Program-made: the position numbers and the translations under genes
Shown: positions 1-9,454 of the stretch, one piece after another
Position numbering within the stretch: the stretch's first letter is position 1
Layout: every line of letters begins with the position of its first letter
NCBI GenBank assembly: GCA_028820215.1
Contig: JAPPKD010000034.1
Span: 1-42,562, forward strand
Length of the DNA stretch: 42,562 nt
Source of the DNA: Spirochaetaceae bacterium
Lineage (GTDB): Bacteria > Spirochaetota > Spirochaetia > SZUA-6 > Bin103
Direction: 5' to 3'
The notes under the pieces: model-generated
What the model saw: the letters and a program-made list of their open reading frames with translations, nothing else
Told to the model about the DNA's origin: nothing
Databases searched by the model: none

Positions 1-45
1 ATCATTCTGACCAATTCACCCGCTCTCTCGACGATTCAATTCGGG

Positions 46-81
46 ATACAACAGGGGCCGTCGGATATTACCGACGGAAGC
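46..81 (-). repeat. degenerate terminal CRISPR repeat
   Basis: The hairpin half of the repeat is intact, but the first 10 or so bases (GCTTCAATGA in the other copies) have changed. This is the half that would form the crRNA 5' handle of the last crRNA. Decay at one end is typical of the leader-distal, oldest repeat, so it supports a leader on the right side. Confidence 0.85.
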
Positions 82-3000
82 ACGAGTAGCTGACTCCACG
101 TGCCGATCCATAGGAGACCTGCTTCAATGAGGCCGTCGGATATTACCGACGGAAGCATGCGCGTGCCGTCGGAGCATCGGGTTGAGCGGAACGCTTCAAT
201 GAGGCCGTCGGATATTACCGACGGAAGCCGGCCGCCGCGCGACAATCGGTATCATCACGGAGCTTCAGGCTTCAATGAGGCCGTCGGATATTACCGACGG
301 AAGCCGTGTCCACCCCGCCGACGGGAAGAATCATGAATTCTTGCTTCAATGAGGCCGTCGGATATTACCGACGGAAGCCAAGGTACGGCGAATGCCGGGA
401 CTCTACGCTTGCACCTGGCTTCAATGAGGCCGTCGGATATTACCGACGGAAGCGTGGCGCTGCGCCGTGGCATCGACACCGAGCGAGCGATGCTGCTTCA
501 ATGAGGCCGTCGGATATTACCGACGGAAGCACGCGGCAGCGGTTCGCCGACGCGTGGGCGCGCTACCCGCTTCAATGAGGCCGTCGGATATTACCGACGG
601 AAGCAAGTGTTTGCTGCGCTACGCGATCCGAATGGACGATTCCATTTGCTTCAATGAGGCCGTCGGATATTACCGACGGAAGCTTACCAGACGCGGCCGC
701 ATGCGCACCCATGCCAGCCATACTCTGCTTCAATGAGGCCGTCGGATATTACCCGACGGAAGCGGACAAGGCGCAGTTGGATACGGCGCGGCATAATCTG
801 CTTCAATGAGGCCGTCGGATATTACCGACGGAAGCATCGCGCACTGGAAGGCGGAGGGTGACGACGACGAAGCTTCAATGAGGCCGTCGGATATTACCGA
901 CGGAAGCCGGCCACATAGTCGGCATAGACCACCTCGGCCATTTCGAGCTTCAATGAGGCCGTCGGATATTACCGACGGAAGCAAATGGCAATGCCCGTTG
1001 TGCCGCTCGTATGCAGCCGCTTCAATGAGGCCGTCGGATATTACCGACGGAAGCCCGCACGCTCCCGACACGTCCAAATCTAGGAGCCAGCTTCAATGAG
1101 GCCGTCGGATATTACCGACGGAAGCAACGCCTGCTGCGTCTCGTAGGAGATCCGACCAGCCTCGCTTCAATGAGGCCGTCGGATATTACCGACGGAAGCG
1201 TGGCACCGTGACAGAGACATACGCCGATGGCCGTCTGGCGGGCTTCAATGAGGCCGTCGGATATTACCGACGGAAGCCCACGCAATACGTATTGCTTGGT
1301 GACGAGATGACAGACGCTTCAATGAGGCCGTCGGATATTACCGACGGAAGCACCGCGACATCGCGGACATCACTCGTGAGGAATTGGAGACGCTTCAATG
1401 AGGCCGTCGGATATTACCGACGGAAGCGCCTCGACGGCCTGAACGCGGTGGTCTGCATCGCGCCCGCTTCAATGAGGCCGTCGGATATTACCGACGGAAG
1501 CGTCACCGACGTGCTGCACGAGAATCGTATTGTGATCGCTTCAATGAGGCCGTCGGATATTACCGACGGAAGCTCCGTGCCACTCGCCCTTCGTGTGGCA
1601 CAGGTATTTCGGGCTTCAATGAGGCCGTCGGATATTACCGACGGAAGCACGTGCCCGAACTTCTCGTTGTACGCCGCGAGGGACGCACTTGCTTCAATGA
1701 GGCCGTCGGATATTACCGACGGAAGCGCCCGCCTATCGATGACGACACCGGCGGCGATGATGACGCTTCAATGAGGCCGTCGGATATTACCGACGGAAGC
1801 ACGGCGCTGATGATCGGCAATCCCGAACTGACGTTGCTTGCTTCAATGAGGCCGTCGGATATTACCGACGGAAGCATCTCGAAGGTTTGGCAGCGCCGTG
1901 CATGCGATGAAGACTGCTTCAATGAGGCCGTCGGATATTACCGACGGAAGCCGCCGGCCCCCACGCGTTGATTGCGCTAGTGAGCAAATCAGGCTTCAAT
2001 GAGGCCGTCGGATATTACCGACGGAAGCACGGTCCTGTCGCCGTCGCGCCCCCCGAACACCACGCCGCTTCAATGAGGCCGTCGGATATTACCGACGGAA
2101 GCACGGCACACGCTCCTGCAACCGCCGCCTATCACTGGGGACGCTTCAATGAGGCCGTCGGATATTACCGACGGAAGCCTCCCGCGTGACGAGGCGATCG
2201 CGCCGTTCGTCGGATCTCGCTTCAATGAGGCCGTCGGATATTACCGACGGAAGCTCCGCCTGTCCGTCCTTGACGCGGACGGGAATTACGACTCGGACGC
2301 TTCAATGAGGCCGTCGGATATTACCGACGGAAGCGCCGCCTTCCTGAGGACCTGAGGAGCCACCATGAGCAAGCTTCAATGAGGCCGTCGGATATTACCG
2401 ACGGAAGCTCGATCCGATCGGCAACGTGCGCGCGTGTTCGTCCATGCTTCAATGAGGCCGTCGGATATTACCGACGGAAGCGAGCAACCAGGACGGCGTA
2501 GGCAGAAGATTCGAGGTCGAGCTTCAATGAGGCCGTCGGATATTACCGACGGAAGCGCTGACCGGACGCCACAGCAGGCGCCGCCAGGTCCTCGGGCTTC
2601 AATGAGGCCGTCGGATATTACCGACGGAAGCACGGACAAGTCGGTCGTCTACTCGACGGCCATGAGCTTCAATGAGGCCGTCGGATATTACCGACGGAAG
2701 CTTCGCCTCCGCCCCGGTCCTGGAAGTGGAGCTTGAGTACGCTTCAATGAGGCCGTCGGATATTACCGACGGAAGCCTCGCGCGTCGACAGGTGCGCGAA
2801 CCAGTCGCTGATCTTGCTTCAATGAGGCCGTCGGATATTACCGACGGAAGCTGGAGGTTGTAGCGGTTCTCTCCCTGCAGGACACCGTGCGGCTTCAATG
2901 AGGCCGTCGGATATTACCGACGGAAGCTACGGCACGTACCATGAGCTGGCCGACGAGCACACAATGGCTTCAATGAGGCCGTCGGATATTACCGACGGAA

Positions 3001-5546
3001 GCTCAGGCATTCCTCCCTGAGCTTGCCGAGCGCCTCCTTCGGGCTTCAATGAGGCCGTCGGATATTACCGACGGAAGCACCACGCCCTTCGATGGCGGAT
3101 CGCCGGCGCCAAACCCGCTTCAATGAGGCCGTCGGATATTACCGACGGAAGCGAAGCGGAGTTCGAGGAAGCCCGCGAGACCTACAACAAGCTTCAATGA
3201 GGCCGTCGGATATTACCGACGGAAGCCGCCTCTACTCGCCTCACTTCAACGATGTCGGAATCGGGCTTCAATGAGGCCGTCGGATATTACCGACGGAAGC
3301 CCGTGGACGCCGTTCCGTTCGCGTGGCGGCAGCTTATGCTTCAATGAGGCCGTCGGATATTACCGACGGAAGCCTCCGAGCCGGCGGGCGAGGGTGCTCG
3401 CGGGGCTCGCCGAGCTTCAATGAGGCCGTCGGATATTACCGACGGAAGCAATCCGCAGCAGGGCGCGCCGGGACTCTACTACTACGGGCTTCAATGAGGC
3501 CGTCGGATATTACCGACGGAAGCACCACGTTCGCCGGATCGACGCCGGCTGGCACACGCATGTGCTTCAATGAGGCCGTCGGATATTACCGACGGAAGCA
3601 CCATTCCTCCCGGCTCAGAGGAGACGGTAAGAAATGCGCTTCAATGAGGCCGTCGGATATTACCGACGGAAGCGCTGGTCTTGTTGAGCGGCACCGTCTC
3701 CTCGTTGATCAGGCTTCAATGAGGCCGTCGGATATTACCGACGGAAGCCCGGGTCAGGGAGCCTGGCCCTGGACGCCTGGACCACGCTTCAATGAGGCCG
3801 TCGGATATTACCGACGGAAGCGGAGTGATCGACGCCAAGAACATTTCATTCGAGGCGCTTCAATGAGGCCGTCGGATATTACCGACGGAAGCGGCGACCC
3901 TGTTCGGGGAGGCTGAGCTGGTCCTCGCCTGGCTTCAATGAGGCCGTCGGATATTACCGACGGAAGCGCCGCCACCCGAAAGCACCCCGCCGGACAACCA
4001 ATGGTTGCTTCAATGAGGCCGTCGGATATTACCGACGGAAGCTGGATGTCAGACGCATCGAGCGCACCCCGGTCGGAGACATCGCTTCAATGAGGCCGTC
4101 GGATATTACCGACGGAAGCATGCTTCACCATCGCTCGGAGAGTACCGCGCACTTCGGGCTTCAATGAGGCCGTCGGATATTACCGACGGAAGCGTGGACG
4201 CGATCCAGGTGCGGGTACGTCGGAGTTTCCTGGGGCTTCAATGAGGCCGTCGGATATTACCGACGGAAGCCCGGGGCGTCACCCAGGCCGAGGATAGCAC
4301 GAGCTTTATCGGCTTCAATGAGGCCGTCGGATATTACCGACGGAAGCTCGTCCGCTGAGGAGGTCCTGACGGTCGGATGAATAGCTTCAATGAGGCCGTC
4401 GGATATTACCGACGGAAGCGTCCCGCAGTGACCGTCCGAGTAGACGGACATATTGAAGCCGCTTCAATGAGGCCGTCGGATATTACCGACGGAAGCATCG
4501 CAAGATCGCTCACCTGGAGGCGGCGATGGACGACAGCGTGCTTCAATGAGGCCGTCGGATATTACCGACGGAAGCTCGCGTCGAGTGGAGAACGCCTGGT
4601 CGAACGGATTCCTGCTTCAATGAGGCCGTCGGATATTACCGACGGAAGCATCTCGATGAGGGTGTCTTGAATCTCCATCTCTCCATCATGCTTCAATGAG
4701 GCCGTCGGATATTACCGACGGAAGCACGTGAAGCGCTGGGCCGGAGAGGACGAGAGATGGATGGTGCTCGCTTCAATGAGGCCGTCGGATATTACCGACG
4801 GAAGCAGACCTGGGACTGGCTCTTCAAGAGCTAAGGACGTAGGCAGCTTCAATGAGGCCGTCGGATATTACCGACGGAAGCGCAGCGCCTCGGCCGTCCG
4901 TACCTGCTCCAGGGTGATTGTGCTTCAATGAGGCCGTCGGATATTACCGACGGAAGCTCGGTCTCGCGGCAAGTCAACCGTCAAGCCGAGACCGGCTTCA
5001 ATGAGGCCGTCGGATATTACCGACGGAAGCACAGAGCGTGGTGCGTCACGGTGCCGTCTGGATTTATCGGCTTCAATGAGGCCGTCGGATATTACCGACG
5101 GAAGCGCGCCGCAATCCCGGAGGCCGCAATCCCGGAGGCCGAGGCTTCAATGAGGCCGTCGGATATTACCGACGGAAGCCGTCAAGTTCGGCCTCCCGTT
5201 TCACGTCGCCAGCGACGCTTCAATGAGGCCGTCGGATATTACCGACGGAAGCGCGATGACGCGCGAAGAACTGGTCCGGTCGATTCGTGCTTCAATGAGG
5301 CCGTCGGATATTACCGACGGAAGCGTGGACCTGGCGACGCAGGGCGCGCTCGCCCACATCGAGGCTTCAATGAGGCCGTCGGATATTACCGACGGAAGCA
5401 CTACGACCGGCTGTTCCTGCGCATCATCGACCACGAGCTTCAATGAGGCCGTCGGATATTACCGACGGAAGCCTGGCCGACACCTGGAACACGGTGTTGA
5501 AGATGGCTCAGCTTCAATGAGGCCGTCGGATATTACCGACGGAAGC
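46..5546 (-). CRISPR. CRISPR array, 74 repeats and 73 spacers, type I-G
   Basis: I counted 74 copies of a 36-base repeat separated by spacers of 34 to 44 bases. On the given strand the repeat begins GCTTCAATGAGG and ends CCGACGGAAGC. Its core is a 7-bp perfect stem (CCGTCGG/CCGACGG) with loop ATATTA on this strand. Read on the minus strand the repeat ends ATTGAAGC, which resembles the 8-base crRNA handle common in type I systems. Three things say transcription runs leftward: this handle, a promoter in the flank at 5650-5678, and a decayed repeat at the left end (46-81). Next to cas2 and cas4-cas1, the array belongs to the type I-G locus that follows. Apart from 46-81 and the copy at 727-763 (one extra C), the repeats look identical. 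I noticed no duplicated spacers by eye. Confidence 0.98.
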
Positions 5547-5752
5547 GGACCGGGCCCAAGTCCAAGCTGTACAGACGGTTGCTGGCTGCAATGCGAGAGG
5601 TCGGGTGCGGCCCGGCGAGATTGGGAAGCAAGCGCATCATCCGAGCCGTAGTCTATCACGTAAGTTCCTGTATGTCAAAGAGCTCGCTGCTTGCGAGCCC
5701 TCCCCGGCATGTGCGCGGCACCGGAGCGCTCGTTCCGCAGCGGCGAACCGAA
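5547..5752 (-). promoter_or_regulatory. CRISPR leader
   Basis: This 206-base non-coding stretch lies between the last repeat and the 3' end of cas2. It is the only flank next to the adaptation genes, and it holds a promoter directed into the array. It is not strongly AT-rich. New spacers would be expected to enter at 5511-5546. I saw no repeat remnant in it. Confidence 0.7.
5650..5678 (-). promoter_or_regulatory. sigma70-type promoter reading into the CRISPR array
   Basis: On the minus strand there is a perfect -35 box TTGACA (5673-5678), 17 bases of spacing, and a -10 box TAGACT (5650-5655). Transcription would start near 5643, about 97 bases before the first repeat, as expected for a pre-crRNA promoter inside a leader. 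The start site is predicted, not measured. Confidence 0.65.
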
Positions 5753-6043
5753 TCATATGATCGTCGGCTCGCGTCGCATCACGTGGAACGGCTTTCCGAG
5801 GCTGACGACACGCGGTTCAACGTGGTCGGCAACGCCGAGATCAATCAGTACCACATGATCCTCGCCATGATCTATCACACCGTCGAGCCGCGCAAGGAGC
5901 TCGGCCCGCCGCTGGCGGCTCATGCGGCACTGGAACACCGAGAGCTGGACCCATGCCCCGTAGCCGTTCATGACCTTGAACACCTTGCGCCAGCGCTTGG
6001 GGTCGGAGATGTCGTAGGCGACGATGTAGAGATGTTCCGGCAT
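5753..6043 (-). CDS. cas2: CRISPR-associated endoribonuclease/integrase subunit Cas2
   Basis: The product is 96 residues, the usual size of Cas2. With Cas1 it forms the complex that inserts new spacers at the leader end of the array. It has the ferredoxin-fold start LYIVAYDISDPKRWRKV with the conserved Asp11, followed by the strand GAWVQLSVFQC and the helix RRAELLARLDGVI, all typical of Cas2. The ATG at 6043 lies a few bases beyond the stop of the cas4-cas1 fusion, so the two are co-transcribed. A decayed copy of the same gene lies at 8599-8815. Confidence 0.96.
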   Translation of the reverse strand: MPEHLYIVAYDISDPKRWRKVFKVMNGYGAWVQLSVFQCRMSRQRRAELLARLDGVIDHGEDHVVLIDLGVADHVEPRVVSLGKPFHVMRREPTII

Positions 6044-6047
6044 GGGG

Positions 6048-7760
6048 TCAGCGGGTCAGGAAGTTCGGGTAGGAGGAGAGCTCACCGAGCAGAAAGCGGC
6101 CGAACAGGCGGGCCTGCATCTCCATGAGACGGCGGTAACTCACCCGGTATCCGAACAGCGGGTGCACGACCTCGTGATCCATGCGGCGTTCGAACGCGGC
6201 GATGAACTTGCGCCGGCCGTCGGGAGTGAGCGCGACGCTCTCCCCGGCGAACTTGAAGTCGGTCGTTCGCACCTCGCCGTTGTTGATCACCTGCAGCACG
6301 ACAGAGTCGGCGACGATAGGTCGAAAGGGCTCCATCAGGTCGAGCGCCAGCGCCGGCCGGCCGTAGCGTGGCTGGTGGTACAGGCCGCGGAAGGCATCGA
6401 ACCCGACCGCCGTCAGCGTCACCGTCCAGGCACGGACCAGCAGCGAGTACGCGAAGGACAGCAAGGCGTTGACCGGATCGGTGGGCGGACGGCGGTTTCG
6501 CTTCTTGAAGTCGAACGCCGCCGACTCCGAGTCGTTCGGGCTGATCATCGCCGGGAACGCTCCAAAGTAGCGCGCAGCCGCCGTGCCTTCGACTCCGAGC
6601 AGCTCGGGTATCGACTGCGAGCGGTCGGCCCTGCGGCTGTCCTCCTTGAGCTCGATCATCACGTCCCGGTTGTCGTCCGACCGCTTCCAGTTGCGCCGGA
6701 GCAGCGTGCGGCAGTTCCGGATCTTGGCGCTCACCAAGCCCTTGGCGAAGCGCAGGCAGGTGGCCTCATCGAAGCTCGCCCGGTACTGCGCGGTGCGGAG
6801 CTCCACGTTCTTGTGGCCGTTGCCGACGGTGTGGCCGTAGAACCAGCCGCCGTGGCTGTGCCATGTCACCGGAATACCGCGCCACATCAATTCCTGCAGG
6901 CACGGTGCGGTGACGTAGATGCTGCCCATGAGAACGACCTGCTGCGAGGTCTCGGCGAGGCGGGCGGTGGCCACCTTCTCGTCATCGATGGTCACCACGA
7001 GGGTCTCCCCGGACTTGGCGATCTTGGCGCCGCGCGCCTGCACGTAGAGGGGCAGCGCCTCCGTGTTCGGGACGGCGATCGGGCGAGGCTCGGGGGAGGA
7101 TCGGGACAGATGGTTGATCTCGTCCGGCAGGCAGATCCCCACCAGCGAGCAGCGCGGACACTTCGGGCTGTCCCTGAGAGGCGGGGGAATCGTCCCGCTC
7201 TGCGCGAGGCTCCGTAGACCTGCGATCGCCGCTTCGGTTGCCTGGATCAGCTCATCGTCGAGCGGGATCCGAACGCGCTCCCGACTGGCGACGAAGTACA
7301 GCACTCCCTCGTCGCACTGGTAGCCGTGCTCGCGCAGGAGCAGCCCCTGCGCGCAGAGCTGGACCCGCTCCGGATCGTAGGCGCCGCCCTTGACGTGCGG
7401 CCGCCTGCCGCGCTTGTAGTCTACGGGAATCACGGAGCCGTCCTCGGACTCGATGAGGTCCATCTTCGCGATCAGCCCCAACGCGTCGGACGACAGTGTG
7501 ACCGAGCGTGCGTGCAGCCTGACATCGCCCGCCACCTCGCTCGGCGGCGGCAGCTTCCCGCCGTCCCGGTTCACGCGCCGATGGGCGTAGCGGCCTTCCA
7601 CGGTGTCCTCCGACTCCGCCCACTCGCCCTGGACCCACTCCAGATACGCGAGCCGGGGGCAGTACTGGTACTCGTTGACCATGCGCGCCGGCATGAGGGG
7701 CGTGTCGGGGGCCGGCCCGTTCTGCGTCTCGCCGTTCTGCTTGATTGCCTGATCCACCAC
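6048..7760 (-). CDS. cas4-cas1: Cas4-Cas1 fusion protein, type I-G adaptation
   Basis: This 570-residue protein joins a Cas4 exonuclease (about 1-215) to a Cas1 integrase (about 225-570). Cas4 trims prespacers and checks the PAM; Cas1 joins them to the array. The Cas4 part has the four iron-sulfur cysteines C34, C201, C204 and C210 and the nuclease stretch PVDYKRG (Asp114, Lys116). The Cas1 part has the three metal ligands expected of the family: E391 in GVEGTAAARYF, H462 in YHQPRYGRP and D474 in ALDLMEPFRP. All catalytic residues are present, so it looks active. The fusion is characteristic of type I-G (as in Geobacter sulfurreducens) and some other types. The start is a GTG at 7760; an internal ATG seven residues before the YCPR motif is possible but would leave a very short N-terminus. 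Confidence 0.96.
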   Translation of the reverse strand: MVDQAIKQNGETQNGPAPDTPLMPARMVNEYQYCPRLAYLEWVQGEWAESEDTVEGRYAHRRVNRDGGKLPPPSEVAGDVRLHARSVTLSSDALGLIAKMDLIESEDGSVIPVDYKRGRRPHVKGGAYDPERVQLCAQGLLLREHGYQCDEGVLYFVASRERVRIPLDDELIQATEAAIAGLRSLAQSGTIPPPLRDSPKCPRCSLVGICLPDEINHLSRSSPEPRPIAVPNTEALPLYVQARGAKIAKSGETLVVTIDDEKVATARLAETSQQVVLMGSIYVTAPCLQELMWRGIPVTWHSHGGWFYGHTVGNGHKNVELRTAQYRASFDEATCLRFAKGLVSAKIRNCRTLLRRNWKRSDDNRDVMIELKEDSRRADRSQSIPELLGVEGTAAARYFGAFPAMISPNDSESAAFDFKKRNRRPPTDPVNALLSFAYSLLVRAWTVTLTAVGFDAFRGLYHQPRYGRPALALDLMEPFRPIVADSVVLQVINNGEVRTTDFKFAGESVALTPDGRRKFIAAFERRMDHEVVHPLFGYRVSYRRLMEMQARLFGRFLLGELSSYPNFLTR

Positions 7761-7937
7761 GACGGACGGGGCCTCTGCGGTGAAGCCCCTTCAATGCAAT
7801 GTCGGTCGTGTCGGTCTACAGTCTTAAGAGCGGTGTTCGCGACGGTCGGGGAGTTGGTGCGGTCCCAGCGCAGGAAACGGCGCTGGATGCGAGTCTCTCG
7901 ATGCGGCCGCCTCGTGTCGTCGGCGTCGGCTTGAGAC

Positions 7938-8294
7938 CTACCCCGAGGCCTCCACGGAGCGAGCCATTCGCCCGGCTGCGGTCGCCAATTCAGGGAGGTC
8001 CCGGTCCACAACGCTCCAGACCGCATCGAGGTCTATGCCGAGGTACCCATGCACGAGCACGTTTCGGAATCCCGCTATGGCTTGCCATGGAACGTCGTTC
8101 TCCGTGGATTTGATCGCTGCGCTCAGGTGCTGTGTCGACTCGGCCAGCGTTTGCAGATTCCGTACTACGGCATCATGAACCAGACGGGAAGCGTAGAAGG
8201 TGGATCGGTCGCCGCCGGTATACTCACGAATACGTTCGATACACTCTCGAATGTGCTCCAGGAATACCCGGTCAGAGTCCATGCCGGGGTTCAT
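7938..8294 (-). CDS. hepT: HEPN-domain toxin of the MntA/HepT family
   Basis: This 118-residue, mostly helical protein carries the HEPN RNase motif R-x4-H-x-Y as RNVLVHGY. HepT toxins cut RNA (tRNA in studied cases) until a partner MNT protein adds AMP to the tyrosine of this motif. The ATG overlaps the stop of the upstream mntA by four bases (ATGA, 8291-8294), so the two are translationally coupled. The pair sits between the divergent adaptation and effector modules of the CRISPR locus. That position may be a chance of defence-island assembly or may protect the locus from loss. Confidence 0.9.
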   Translation of the reverse strand: MNPGMDSDRVFLEHIRECIERIREYTGGDRSTFYASRLVHDAVVRNLQTLAESTQHLSAAIKSTENDVPWQAIAGFRNVLVHGYLGIDLDAVWSVVDRDLPELATAAGRMARSVEASG

Positions 8295-8575
8295 AGCGGC
8301 TGCGCCTCCAGCAGGATCCGCTCACGAAGGGCTGGGTGGAGACTGTTCTCAGTGACCACGTCCACGCGTCGTTGAAGGAGTTCCTGTACGTCCATCAGCA
8401 GCGCGCCGAGGCTGAGGCCGGTCCTCTGCGGAGGCAGCGACACGAGCAGGTCGACGTCGCCGGTCTCATCGGCATCGCCCCGCGCCATGGATCCGAACAC
8501 GCGCACATCCCGGATCCCGTGCCGCGCGGCGATCGCCAGAATCTCGCTGCGGTGCTGCTCAATCAGGGAGTGCAT
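8291..8575 (-). CDS. mntA: MNT-domain nucleotidyltransferase antitoxin of the MntA/HepT family
   Basis: The product is 94 residues. It has the minimal nucleotidyltransferase signature GSMARGDADETGDVDLLV: the GS pair followed by D-x-D metal ligands. In known pairs this protein AMPylates and silences HepT. I chose the ATG at 8575 (MHSLIEQHRSEIL), which begins at the first conserved helix. The open frame extends 17 codons upstream, but those codons run into the decayed cas2 copy and look unrelated to MNT proteins. The gene order antitoxin then toxin is standard. Confidence 0.88.
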   Translation of the reverse strand: MHSLIEQHRSEILAIAARHGIRDVRVFGSMARGDADETGDVDLLVSLPPQRTGLSLGALLMDVQELLQRRVDVVTENSLHPALRERILLEAQPL

Positions 8576-8598
8576 TGGTTCGATTGCCTGCTGGTCCT

Positions 8599-8815
8599 TT
8601 ACGGCTTTCCGAAGCTGACGACACACGGTGGCGTGGTGGCAACGCCGAGATCCATCAGTACCACGCGATCCTCACCATAATCTATTCCAGCGTCGAGTCG
8701 CGCAAGGAGCGTTGCGCGCCTCTTGTGATTCGTGTGGCACGGGAAAACCGAGCGCAGGACCCACGCTCGGTAGCCCGATCCATAGCCTTGAGCTCTTTCG
8801 CCAGCCTCTAAGGGT
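8599..8815 (-). pseudogene. decayed second copy of cas2
   Basis: The minus strand encodes YRAWVLRSVF, then RRATLLARLDAGIDYGEDRV, then VVSFGKP. These align with AWVQLSVFQC, RRAELLARLDGVIDHGEDHV and VVSLGKP of the intact cas2. The nucleotide sequences also line up from about 8599 to 8815 against about 5791 to 6030. The N-terminal YDISDPKRW segment with the metal-binding Asp is lost, and the C-terminus runs out after GKP. It is therefore not a working Cas2. It lies just upstream of mntA and marks an old duplication or a second adaptation module that has been lost. Confidence 0.85.
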
Positions 8816-9161
8816 CCTCCGGACTTGGCGACCCCTGGCGCCACGCGCCGACATCACGGGTCACCTGGGGACCGTAACCCCAGCGCCAAGGGGACGTGCG
8901 TGACGTGCGGCGACAATCGAGATTCGACCTGCCGCAACGACGGTTGTATCTTCATCACGCCCACGCTGAGCGGCGACGGCCTTCATTGCAGGGAGCAGCG
9001 CCGTAGGCAAGATGAGACGCGGTGCGCGCCAATTCCGGGGTTTCGGCCTCGGCCTCATTTGCTCGTCTCAGGCTTGAGCTCCAGATGCGCTCGTACGGAC
9101 AGCCGGGCGGGCACCAGGAAGCAGAGGGAAAGCTCGCACCGGACATCATGACCCTATCAAC
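8816..9161. other. non-coding stretch with a long imperfect inverted repeat
   Basis: I see no convincing gene here; the open frames have no recognisable protein. It contains nested inverted repeats: CCCCTGGCGC (8832-8841) with GCGCCAAGGGG (8883-8893), and inside them CTGGGG (8865-8870) with CCCCAG (8878-8883). There is no T-run after them, so a terminator is not supported. Confidence 0.5.
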
Positions 9162-9190
9162 TTGGCCAAGACTGAGGCAACGTGTATGTT
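9162..9190 (+). promoter_or_regulatory. candidate promoter of the csb1-csb2-cas3-csb3 operon
   Basis: There is a TTGGCC box (9162-9167, four of six consensus), 17 bases of spacing, and a TATGTT box (9185-9190, four of six). A start near 9197 would leave about 40 bases before the ATG at 9236 and about 250 before csb1. It is only a moderate match and has no experimental support. Confidence 0.4.
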
Positions 9191-9235
9191 TGAGCAACGA
9201 CGTAGGCATCTATACCAACGCAGGGAGAAGCCAAC

Positions 9236-9454
9236 ATGGAGGATCGCCGGACGGTCAGACGTACCATGCATAGCCGTATTTCGTTATTCCATAGGTCGAT
9301 GAGATGCTCGCAGTCCATGCGCGCCGAGTCAGCCACAAGGGTGGAAAGCGAGTCATACGCCGAAGAGGTCGAGACACCAGCCGACGGACACGTGGAAGGC
9401 ATGTCTGTCGCACCGCGCCCGGATGCATCTGCCTACACTCGGAGAGAACCGTGA
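9236..9454 (+). CDS. small ORF coupled to csb1, unknown function
   Basis: This frame encodes 72 residues from an ATG with a GGGAG ribosome site eight bases upstream. Its stop codon overlaps the csb1 start as GTGA (9451-9454), the same overlap type used between csb1 and csb2. I recognise no domain. The product is rich in Arg, Ser and Glu with no hydrophobic core, and its third-position GC is lower than in the neighbours. It could be a small accessory protein, a leader peptide that couples ribosomes to csb1, or a chance frame. The GTGA junction and ribosome site favour real translation; the base composition argues against a conserved protein. Confidence 0.4.
   Translation: MEDRRTVRRTMHSRISLFHRSMRCSQSMRAESATRVESESYAEEVETPADGHVEGMSVAPRPDASAYTRREP

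Noticed and set aside
100..5651. Many open frames of 60-197 codons across the array with repeated peptide motifs (FNEAVGYYRRK, SMRPSDITDGS, LPSVISDGLIEA)
   Set aside because: They are translations of the CRISPR repeat in different frames, not proteins.
5579..7217. Long plus-strand frames opposite cas2 and cas4-cas1
   Set aside because: They are shadows of the minus-strand genes; no family features, and the minus-strand frames carry full catalytic motifs.
7761..7937. A TTCAATGCAATG stretch near 7791 resembling the start of a CRISPR repeat
   Set aside because: Only about eight bases agree and the hairpin is absent, so it is not a stray repeat.
9304..9450. N-terminal extension of csb1 back to 9304
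   Set aside because: The extra 49 residues are Arg-rich and unlike the family; GTG 9451 has a GGAGAG site and matches the conserved start.
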